This document shows, piece by piece, positions 1-5,113 of a DNA stretch of 10,186 bases (position 1 is the stretch's first letter; every line of letters begins with the position of its first letter). A model generated the notes under the pieces. That model had not been told where the DNA came from and made no database searches. It saw only the letters and a program-made list of their open reading frames with translations. Position numbers and translations under genes: made by a program. The stretch spans positions 1 through 10,186 of the forward strand of contig CAYUIZ010000109.1 in NCBI GenBank assembly GCA_964444885.1, in the 5' to 3' direction. Source of the stretch: CAYRGQ01 sp964444885. Lineage in GTDB: Bacteria > Bacteroidota > Bacteroidia > Sphingobacteriales > Sphingobacteriaceae.

Positions 1-6
1 GGATTC

Positions 7-54
7 GCGATTTAGCGATTTAGCGATTCAGCGGTTTTGCGATTCAGCGGTTTT
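7..54. repeat. Array of six 8-bp repeat units
   Basis: Six head-to-tail octamers are readable: GCGATTTA, GCGATTTA, GCGATTCA, GCGGTTTT, GCGATTCA, GCGGTTTT. The last four make two perfect tandem copies of a 16-mer (23-38 and 39-54). The array is non-coding and lies upstream of the M23 peptidase gene. Its role is unknown. It could be a replication-slippage product or part of a dispersed intergenic repeat family. Confidence 0.75.
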
Positions 55-104
55 GTTGATTTGTTGAACCGGGTAGTCGTTTCCAACGTGGTGCTCCATT
101 TGCA

Positions 105-168
105 GATTCGCTGATTCGCTAATTCGCGATTCTGCGATTTCGCGATTCAGCGGTTTTGTTGATTCCTT
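105..168. repeat. Second, more degenerate 8-bp repeat array
   Basis: Eight consecutive octamers can be read from 105: GATTCGCT twice, AATTCGCG, ATTCTGCG, ATTTCGCG, ATTCAGCG, GTTTTGTT, GATTCCTT. The third perfect copy of the 16-mer GCGATTCAGCGGTTTT lies at 142-157. The similarity to the first array continues beyond the octamers: 39-75 and 142-178 agree at 34 of 37 positions. That suggests duplication of a larger block rather than slippage alone. The rest of 179-337 holds no gene that I can support. Confidence 0.65.
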
Positions 169-192
169 GAACGGGGTACGTCTTCGGTCTTC

Positions 193-208
193 TCCGCCAG
201 CGGGCGGA
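193..208. repeat. Small GC-rich palindrome upstream of M23 gene
   Basis: TCCGCC (193-198) and GGCGGA (203-208) are perfectly complementary around the 4-nt loop AGCG. No T-run follows, so it does not look like a terminator. The 11-mer CGCCAGCGGGC inside it (195-205) recurs inverted at 1624-1634 within the mobile-like element, which hints at a dispersed repeat motif. Confidence 0.4.
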
Positions 209-337
209 CAGGCTCTCTCCGGTCTCCCCGACTTGCATATCCCCGGTTCGTTCCTTAGTTTTGGTTTCGATTACGCATCCTTTGGTACGGTCATTGGGCG
301 TGGATAAAGAAACACCGTCAATCGTGCAATCGTGACC

Positions 338-1204
338 ATGTATAAGAAAATCCGGAAAACCATCAACGACCGTTACAAGCTGGTCGTCCTGCACGAAGAC
401 ACCTTTGAGGAGAAGGCATCCTTCACAGCCAAGCTGTGGTATTGGATCACCGCGGCCATCAGCTTTGGCGCCGTGGCCACGATCCTGACGATCGTACTCA
501 TCCGGGTGACACCCCTGCGCGAGTACGTCATCGGCACGACGCTCAGCCCCTCACAGCGCCACGAACTCAACAAGGCCTACGCGCGACTGGATTCCCTGGA
601 AACCTTGGCGCAGGCCAACGAAATATACCTCAACAACCTGCAGCGGGTGCTGCGTGGCGAAGCCGGCGACACGATGGATCAGGTGGCTAGCGCACCTGCC
701 CAAAGTGTATCACCTACCGCAGAGACTGCCGTCGTAGGCCCTTCGGAAGACGAGCTGGCCCTCCGCGAATTGGTCGAATCCGGCGCGCGATACGACATCG
801 CCGAAAACCAGCAAAACCGCACATCAGGCATCGCTTCCTACACGTTTTACAGCCCCGTAAACGGCGTGGTGAGTTCTACGTTCAGCCCGCAAGACGAGCA
901 TTACGCGATCGATATCGCCGTGAAAATGAATGAGCCCGTGCGCGCCACCCTCGCGGGGCACGTCGTCTTCGCCTCGTACACGCCAGAAACGGGCAACGTG
1001 GTCATCGTACAGCACAACAGCAACCTGCTTTCGGTTTACAAGCACTGTGCGTCCATCCTGAAAAAAGTAGGCAATTTCGTACGGGCTGGCGAAGTCATCG
1101 CCTTTGCCGGCAATACCGGCGAGTTGTCCACCGGACCGCACCTGCACTTCGAACTGTGGCACAACGGCGCGGCCGCCAACCCAACCGACTATATCGCGTT
1201 CTAA
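338..1204 (+). CDS. Membrane-anchored M23 (LytM) peptidoglycan endopeptidase
   Basis: 288-aa M23-family metallopeptidase, predicted to cut peptide cross-links in the cell wall from a membrane-tethered position. Residues 1-33 are basic and cytoplasmic, one hydrophobic helix lies at about 34-57, a helical possibly coiled-coil stretch at about 72-108, then a low-complexity linker to about 150. The LytM domain fills the C-terminus: His188 and Asp192 in HYAID, His236 in the YKHC motif, and His268/His270 in HLHFELW. All zinc and catalytic positions known for LytM are present, so it should be active rather than a degenerate EnvC/NlpD-type activator. I chose ATG at 338; a GTG two codons upstream (332) is in frame but less likely. 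The next gene starts 16 bp after the stop, suggesting co-transcription. The family call is firm; the exact substrate is not known. Confidence 0.9.
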   Translation: MYKKIRKTINDRYKLVVLHEDTFEEKASFTAKLWYWITAAISFGAVATILTIVLIRVTPLREYVIGTTLSPSQRHELNKAYARLDSLETLAQANEIYLNNLQRVLRGEAGDTMDQVASAPAQSVSPTAETAVVGPSEDELALRELVESGARYDIAENQQNRTSGIASYTFYSPVNGVVSSTFSPQDEHYAIDIAVKMNEPVRATLAGHVVFASYTPETGNVVIVQHNSNLLSVYKHCASILKKVGNFVRAGEVIAFAGNTGELSTGPHLHFELWHNGAAANPTDYIAF

Positions 1205-1220
1205 TCAGACGGTGCTCGCT

Positions 1221-1454
1221 ATGGACAAACCTAAACAACCTTTTAAAACGTCATCCTTAGGCAAGTATGCCTACTATTCGGGCGTGGGTTTTCAAATGCT
1301 CGCCATTATCTGCGCTTTTGCGTATGCCGGGCACTGGATCGACGAATCGAAACAGTCGGATAAACCTGTGTTCACGGCCATCCTGGCCTTAGTAGGCGTA
1401 TGCATCAGCATCTATACGGTAATCCGCAGTGTAACCAGCCGAAAACGCCCGTAG
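1221..1454 (+). CDS. atpZ: AtpZ/AtpI-family small membrane protein
   Basis: 77-aa protein with two predicted transmembrane helices at about residues 18-40 and 48-69. It has a short charged N-terminus and a basic tail ending SRKRP. The pattern YAYYSGVGFQ, a hydrophobic helix ending in GHWID, a polar loop, and a second helix matches the AtpZ/ATPase gene 1 family. That family usually sits beside F1Fo ATP synthase genes and has been linked to Fo assembly or Mg2+/Ca2+ transport. The ATG at 1221 gives the family's typical length; an upstream in-frame start at 1104 would lie inside the M23 gene and is rejected. No ATP synthase gene follows here. The TAG stop (1452-1454) lies inside the GTAGCC target duplication of the adjacent element, so the insertion left the reading frame intact. 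Confidence 0.8.
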   Translation: MDKPKQPFKTSSLGKYAYYSGVGFQMLAIICAFAYAGHWIDESKQSDKPVFTAILALVGVCISIYTVIRSVTSRKRP

Positions 1455-1456
1455 CC
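1451..1456. repeat. Left target-site duplication GTAGCC
   Basis: GTAGCC directly abuts the left terminal inverted repeat and is repeated exactly at 1756-1761, directly abutting the right one. With the element's ends fixed by the inverted repeats, a 6-bp match is expected by chance only about once in 4,000 cases. This copy contains the atpZ stop codon. Confidence 0.75.
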
Positions 1457-1476
1457 GGCAGGGATTTCGCTTTTAA
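1457..1476 (+). repeat. Left terminal inverted repeat, 20 bp
   Basis: GGCAGGGATTTCGCTTTTAA is the exact reverse complement of 1736-1755. The match stops sharply inward: the next bases differ. It begins three bases after the atpZ stop codon ends. Confidence 0.85.
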
Positions 1477-1735
1477 AAATAAACAACCGCAATCTTGAGA
1501 CATTCACTAGGACATGTGCAATAAAAATCCTTAAATAGCCCACTTATCCCGACTTTGGAGGGACTTAAAAATGATACTATTCTTCAGGTGTTTAGATCTC
1601 TGCCTGCAAACAGGAGGCAGGTAGCCCGCTGGCGCCCGCCTGTAGCAGAATGGATTGCCTGCCTCAATATATTTGTGTGTACAGGGTAGCTGCGGCAGGC
1701 AGGCTTCAACTACACTCACGATGAACAGTGAAAAG

Positions 1736-1755
1736 TTAAAAGCGAAATCCCTGCC
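1736..1755 (-). repeat. Right terminal inverted repeat, 20 bp
   Basis: TTAAAAGCGAAATCCCTGCC is the exact reverse complement of 1457-1476. It lies 51 bp before the ccmB start codon and is followed immediately by the second GTAGCC. No other copy of this sequence is seen in the window. Confidence 0.85.
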
Positions 1756-1761
1756 GTAGCC
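1756..1761. repeat. Right target-site duplication GTAGCC
   Basis: Exact direct repeat of 1451-1456, immediately outside the right inverted repeat. The following bases (GGGAAACAT) would have been the original sequence downstream of atpZ before insertion. Confidence 0.75.
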
Positions 1762-1793
1762 GGGAAACATACACCACTATGGCACCTAAATCG

Positions 1794-1801
1794 TATCTTT
1801 G
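1794..1801 (+). promoter_or_regulatory. Bacteroidota -7 box upstream of ccmB
   Basis: TATCTTTG is a full match to the Bacteroidota -7 consensus TAnnTTTG. No TTG -33 element is visible at the usual 19-21 bp spacing. The ATG of ccmB begins only 5 bases after the box, so a transcript starting at the usual distance would be leaderless or nearly so. It lies outside the mobile-like element. Confidence 0.5.
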
Positions 1802-1806
1802 CACCC

Positions 1807-2466
1807 ATGAGCCTGCGAAAGGAAGTACAAGCATTGATCCACAAGGACCTCTTGATCGAGTGGCGGTCAAAGGCGGCCATCAACAGTATCCTGCTGTATA
1901 TCGTATCCACCATATTCGTGTGTTACCAAGCTTTCCAATCGCCGGATTCCACCACCTGGAACGTATTGTTCTGGATCATCATGCTGTTCGCCTCGGTCAA
2001 TGCCATCAACAAAAGCTTCGCCCAGGAGGGCGAGGGCCGGCAACTGTATTACTACTCGATTGTGAGTGCCAAAGCCATCATTCTGGCCAAGATTGTGTAC
2101 AACATGGGCATCATGGTCCTGCTCACCGCTATCGCGTTTGCCTTCTACGCGTTGGTGTTCAGCAATCCCTTGGGCGACCCTACTCTGTATTTTGGCGCCG
2201 TCATCCTCGGTGCGATCAGCTTTGCGAGCGTCTTCACACTCGTAGCGGCAATCAGTTCAAAGGCCGGGAACAACAGCACGCTGATGGCCGTATTGTCTTT
2301 CCCCGTCATTATTCCACTGCTGATTGTGCTGATCAAATTATCGAAAAACGCCATGCAGGGGCTTGAACGCAGTGCCAGCTATCCTGAACTGGCCGTTCTG
2401 CTGGCGATTAATGTTATTACAATCGCAGTTTCTTTACTGTTATTTCCTTACCTTTGGCGCGAGTGA
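1807..2466 (+). CDS. ccmB: Haem exporter/cytochrome c maturation protein CcmB
   Basis: 219-aa integral membrane protein, the permease partner of the CcmA ATPase in the CcmABCD complex that releases haem-loaded CcmE during cytochrome c maturation. Six hydrophobic segments are seen at about 24-41, 52-67, 97-117, 127-149, 158-178 and 194-214. Length equals that of E. coli CcmB (about 220 aa). Family features include the N-terminal KDLLIEWRSK stretch, the EGEGRQLYYYSIVSAKAIILAK region after the second helix, and the FPVIIPLLI segment in the fifth. A start at ATG 1807 directly after the -7 box gives the expected length. ccmC follows 83 bp downstream. No ccmA is seen here, so the ATPase must be encoded elsewhere. 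Confidence 0.9.
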   Translation: MSLRKEVQALIHKDLLIEWRSKAAINSILLYIVSTIFVCYQAFQSPDSTTWNVLFWIIMLFASVNAINKSFAQEGEGRQLYYYSIVSAKAIILAKIVYNMGIMVLLTAIAFAFYALVFSNPLGDPTLYFGAVILGAISFASVFTLVAAISSKAGNNSTLMAVLSFPVIIPLLIVLIKLSKNAMQGLERSASYPELAVLLAINVITIAVSLLLFPYLWRE

Positions 2467-2476
2467 TGGCGCCATC
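2465..2476. repeat. Perfect 12-bp palindrome after ccmB stop
   Basis: GATGGCGCCATC is a perfect dyad overlapping the last two bases of the ccmB TGA. Shortly after it, AAACCC (2493-2498) and GGGTTT (2502-2507) form a second small inverted repeat with a 3-nt loop. Both lie in the 83-bp ccmB-ccmC spacer. The first could be an operator-like dyad or a restriction-type palindrome by chance; the second an RNA hairpin. Confidence 0.35.
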
Positions 2477-2549
2477 AATGCCGTGTCCTTGCAAACCCGT
2501 AGGGTTTACAGGGATCGTCGCGCTTTCGTAAAAAAACGCTTAGCAAGGA

Positions 2550-3209
2550 ATGAGAATAATTTGGTGGAAAATACTGGGTCTGCTGTTGGTACTTTATAGC
2601 ATCATTGCCGGTATGTTAGGGCCCGTACCGGTCCTCCCTATCGTCAACGAAACCATCCGAATCTTGTATTACCATTTGCCCATGTGGTTTGCCATGTTCA
2701 CGCTTTATGGCATATCGGTGGTATACAGCGTCAAATACCTGTCGTCAATGCGGCAGCGCGACGATCTGATCGCCGTGGAGAGCGTCAATGTCGGTGTTAT
2801 TTTCTGCTTTTTCGGCCTGGTAAGCGGGATGATCTGGGGCAATTATACCTGGGGCGACCCGTGGCCCAATGACCCGAAGCTCAACGGCTCGGCCATTGCC
2901 ACGCTGATGTACTTGGCGTATCTGGTGCTCCGCAACGCCTTGGAAGAAGAACAGAAGCGTGCGCGAATCTCCGCCGTTTACAATATTTTCGCTTTCCCGA
3001 TCATGATTGTGCTGATGTACATCCTACCCAAGACGACCGACTCCCTGCACCCTGGCGCGGGCGGCAACTCAGGCTTCGGCGAGTTTGAGATGGACGGGGA
3101 AATGCGTGCCGTACTATACCCCGCCGCCGTAGGCTGGATATTGCTGGGCATTTGGATGATGACCCTGCGCTACAGACTACGCCTTTTCGAATTAAAAAAA
3201 AGACAATAA
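2550..3209 (+). CDS. ccmC: Cytochrome c biogenesis protein CcmC/CcsA family
   Basis: 219-aa haem-handling membrane protein that passes haem to CcmE in cytochrome c maturation. About six transmembrane helices are visible. The two conserved haem-ligand histidines are present: His42 in YYHLPMW and His167 in DSLHPGAGG. The tryptophan-rich loop lies between them at about 95-111, reading IWGNYTWGDPWPNDPKLN. The canonical family form is WGxxWxWD, so the last Trp is replaced by Asn107 here while Asp108 remains. ATG at 2550 is preceded by AAGGA, a possible weak ribosome site, and gives the usual CcmC length. The position between ccmB and a CcmD-like gene supports CcmC rather than the larger CcmF or CcsA proteins. 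Confidence 0.88.
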   Translation: MRIIWWKILGLLLVLYSIIAGMLGPVPVLPIVNETIRILYYHLPMWFAMFTLYGISVVYSVKYLSSMRQRDDLIAVESVNVGVIFCFFGLVSGMIWGNYTWGDPWPNDPKLNGSAIATLMYLAYLVLRNALEEEQKRARISAVYNIFAFPIMIVLMYILPKTTDSLHPGAGGNSGFGEFEMDGEMRAVLYPAAVGWILLGIWMMTLRYRLRLFELKKRQ

Positions 3210-3241
3210 CTGGCGACAGATCAATTCGATCGCCACGATAG

Positions 3242-3260
3242 AAAGCTGATTCCAGTTTTT
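3242..3260 (+). terminator. Possible weak terminator/attenuator hairpin
   Basis: AAAGCTG (3242-3248) pairs with CAGTTTT (3253-3259) around the 4-nt loop ATTC, 7 bp with one G-U pair, and the 3' arm runs into a short T-tract. A second inverted repeat, TGGCGA/TCGCCA (3211-3216 and 3230-3235), lies just upstream. Both are in the ccmC to CcmD-like spacer. The hairpin is weak, so it may only attenuate transcription or stabilise the upstream mRNA. Confidence 0.3.
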
Positions 3261-3281
3261 AAACCATTTTGCAAGTAACGT

Positions 3282-3500
3282 ATGAAAAAGATCATTCTTT
3301 CGGTAGCCACTTTTTTTGCGGGGTTAATGTTTAGCTTCGCGCAAGCCAATGCGTCAGGTGTCGAAATGGCAACTGGACTGCGTAGTTCCGGCAAGATATA
3401 TGTTGTAGTGCTGGTATTGGCCGTTTTGTTCATCGGATTAGCGCTCTATTTATTTTCCATTGACCGCAAAGTGAGCAAGCTGGAAAAAGACCACAAGTAA
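3282..3500 (+). CDS. CcmD-like small membrane protein
   Basis: 72-aa protein placed directly after ccmB and ccmC. It has an N-terminal hydrophobic stretch with a basic start (MKKIILSVATFFAGLMFSFAQA) that looks like a signal peptide, with possible cleavage after AQA or ANA. A second hydrophobic helix spans about 39-60, followed by a charged tail (DRKVSKLEKDHK). The helix plus charged amphipathic tail resembles CcmD, the small subunit that helps release holo-CcmE from CcmABC. E. coli CcmD is of similar size but has no signal peptide. Sequence alone is too short for a firm assignment; the call leans on gene order. The start at ATG 3282 lies 72 bp after ccmC. Confidence 0.7.
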   Translation: MKKIILSVATFFAGLMFSFAQANASGVEMATGLRSSGKIYVVVLVLAVLFIGLALYLFSIDRKVSKLEKDHK

Positions 3501-3600
3501 AGGATAACCATCCCGTCGAAACCGCTAACCAAACGATAGCCGCCCGCGGCGTGCTGTTTTTATTCAGATAACCATTTATGTTAATAATCCCAATATTGTT

Positions 3601-5037
3601 ATGGCAACGTCAATAGCAACCCTGAACGAAAGACCCCATTTTTTTGAAGATGTAACCAAATTCTTCGACCATGCGGCCCAGTTCACACAACATCCGCAAG
3701 GCCTGCTGGAGCAGATCAAAGTCTGCAATAGCGTTTACCGCTTTAGCTTCCCGTTTCGGCGGGGAGATAAGCTCGAAGTAATCGACGCGTGGCGTGTAGA
3801 ACATTCCCAGCACATGTCGCCCACCAAAGGTGGTATCCGCTATAGCGAACTGGTCAACGAAGACGAGGTAATGGCCTTGGCTGCCCTGATGACCTACAAA
3901 TGCGCGATCGTAAACGTCCCTTTCGGCGGTGCCAAAGGAGGCATTGCGATTGATCCGAAAAATTATTCCGTCTCCGAACTGGAGACCATCACCCGCCGCT
4001 ATACGGTAGAGCTGATCAAGAAGAACTTCATCGGCCCGGCTATTGACGTGCCTGCCCCGGACTACGGTACGGGTGAGCGCGAGATGAGCTGGATTGCAGA
4101 CACGTATTCGACGATGAACCCGGGACAAATGAACTCGTTTGGATGCGTCACCGGCAAACCCCTGTCCCTGCACGGTATTGCCGGCAGAAAAGCGGCCACC
4201 GGGCGTGGCGTGGCCATGGCAATCAACGAGTGCGTAAGCGTAGCGGAAGACATGAAGCAAATCGGCCTGACAGCTGGCTTGGAAGGAAAGCGCATTATTG
4301 TGCAGGGCTTAGGAAACGTGGGCTACAACGCGGCCAAGATATTGATGGAGTACGGGGCCATCATCGTGGGCGTGTGCGAATATGACGGCGCGCTGTACCA
4401 TCCGGACGGCCTCGATCCGGACGCCATACTCGAGCATCGCAAAAATACCGGGTCGGTACTTGGCTTCAAGTATGCCAAGATGGAATTCAAGAACGCCGCC
4501 GAGGGCTTGGAACAGGAGTGCGACGTACTCGTACCCGCTGCGCTGGAAAACCAGATTACCGAGGAGAACGTAGGCCGCATCCGTGCCAAGATTATCGCCG
4601 AGGGCGCCAACGGACCGACGACGCCCCAAGCGGAGGAAATCCACTACCAACGGGGTGGCATTATCATTCCGGATATGTACTGCAACGCAGGCGGTGTAAC
4701 CGTTTCTTATTTTGAGTGGCTCAAAAACATTTCGCACGTGGCGTTTGGCCGCATGGGCAAGCGGTACGAAGAAACGTCCAACATGAACATCGCGAATACG
4801 GTAGAGGCCATCACCGGCGTATCCCTGACGCATGCGCAACGCAACATTATCGTCAGAGGTGCCTCGGAAGAGGAACTGGTTAATTCGGGATTGGAAGACA
4901 CGATGATCCGGGCCTACCACGAAATTCGGGAGATCAAAAACAGCAACCCGAAAATCGACACGATGCGTACTGCAGCGCTGGTGGGCTCCATCAACAAGGT
5001 AGCCGATTCGTACCAAAACCTGGGTATTTGGCCGTAA
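3601..5037 (+). CDS. Glu/Leu/Phe/Val dehydrogenase family, probable glutamate dehydrogenase
   Basis: 478-aa cytoplasmic enzyme of the Glu/Leu/Phe/Val dehydrogenase family, most likely interconverting glutamate and 2-oxoglutarate plus ammonia with NAD(P). Active-site lysines are spaced exactly as in Clostridium GDH (24 and 12 residues apart): Lys76 in PTKGGIRY, Lys100 in MTYKCAI, catalytic Lys112 in PFGGAKGG. Asp154 in PAPDYGTGE is the probable catalytic acid. The dinucleotide fold starts at GLGNVG (236-241), with an acidic residue (Glu260 or Asp262) after the second strand that may favour NAD. The substrate-pocket region AEGANGPTT and the NAGGVTVSYFEW motif are present. ATG 3601 gives the usual length. 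The gene is 100 bp after the CcmD-like gene and ends 19 bp before a strong terminator. Co-transcription with ccm genes is uncertain. Confidence 0.9.
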   Translation: MATSIATLNERPHFFEDVTKFFDHAAQFTQHPQGLLEQIKVCNSVYRFSFPFRRGDKLEVIDAWRVEHSQHMSPTKGGIRYSELVNEDEVMALAALMTYKCAIVNVPFGGAKGGIAIDPKNYSVSELETITRRYTVELIKKNFIGPAIDVPAPDYGTGEREMSWIADTYSTMNPGQMNSFGCVTGKPLSLHGIAGRKAATGRGVAMAINECVSVAEDMKQIGLTAGLEGKRIIVQGLGNVGYNAAKILMEYGAIIVGVCEYDGALYHPDGLDPDAILEHRKNTGSVLGFKYAKMEFKNAAEGLEQECDVLVPAALENQITEENVGRIRAKIIAEGANGPTTPQAEEIHYQRGGIIIPDMYCNAGGVTVSYFEWLKNISHVAFGRMGKRYEETSNMNIANTVEAITGVSLTHAQRNIIVRGASEEELVNSGLEDTMIRAYHEIREIKNSNPKIDTMRTAALVGSINKVADSYQNLGIWP

Positions 5038-5056
5038 CCCGGCAGTTCAAGCCCAT

Positions 5057-5095
5057 AAAAAATCCGGCAGGAACACGATTCTTGCCGGATTTTTT
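5057..5095. terminator. Bidirectional intrinsic terminator
   Basis: A 17-bp stem with one G-U pair joins 5057-5073 and 5079-5095 around the loop CACGA. The core is ATCCGGCAGGAA pairing with TTCTTGCCGGAT. It has an A-run on the left and a T-run on the right, so it can terminate transcription on both strands. It lies between the convergent stops of the glutamate dehydrogenase gene (5037) and the S9 peptidase gene (5114). Confidence 0.92.
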
Positions 5096-5113
5096 TGTTT
5101 AGCCGCTTTAGGC

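Larger units (their letters stand above)
1457..1755. mobile_element. MITE-like non-autonomous element, 299 bp
   Basis: The segment is bounded by perfect 20-bp terminal inverted repeats and flanked by a 6-bp direct repeat (GTAGCC), the hallmarks of a DNA-transposon insertion. It encodes no credible protein and is far too short for a transposase, so it would need one supplied in trans by a related insertion sequence. The interior is AT-rich on both sides of a GC-rich core (about 1600-1705). The core carries several CTGCC/GGCAG motifs and can fold into stems: CTGCCT 1600-1605 with AGGCAG 1615-1620, GCCTGCC 1657-1663 with GGCAGGC 1694-1700, and CTGCCTGC 1600-1607 with GCAGGCAG 1695-1702. Removing the element and one duplication leaves only about 47 bp between atpZ and ccmB. 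I cannot assign an IS family from the ends alone. Confidence 0.75.

Noticed and set aside
7..168. CRISPR array
   Set aside because: The repeat unit is 8 bp with no unique spacers of constant length and no cas genes nearby.
332..337. GTG start two codons upstream for the M23 gene
   Set aside because: ATG at 338 is a stronger start and only two residues are affected; neither has a visible ribosome site.
1531..1770. 79-codon minus-strand frame covering most of the 299-bp element
   Set aside because: It crosses the right inverted repeat and the target duplication into host sequence, is rich in Cys/Arg from the repeat core, and has no recognisable protein pattern.
3539..3558. Terminator hairpin GCCG/CGGC followed by TTTTTA before the glutamate dehydrogenase gene
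   Set aside because: The stem is only 4 bp and several bases separate it from the T-run, so it is too weak to list.
3610..5016. Long minus-strand reading frames (216 and 235 codons) opposite the glutamate dehydrogenase gene
   Set aside because: The + strand encodes an intact enzyme with every family motif. The antisense frames have no recognisable domains and arise from codon-composition bias.
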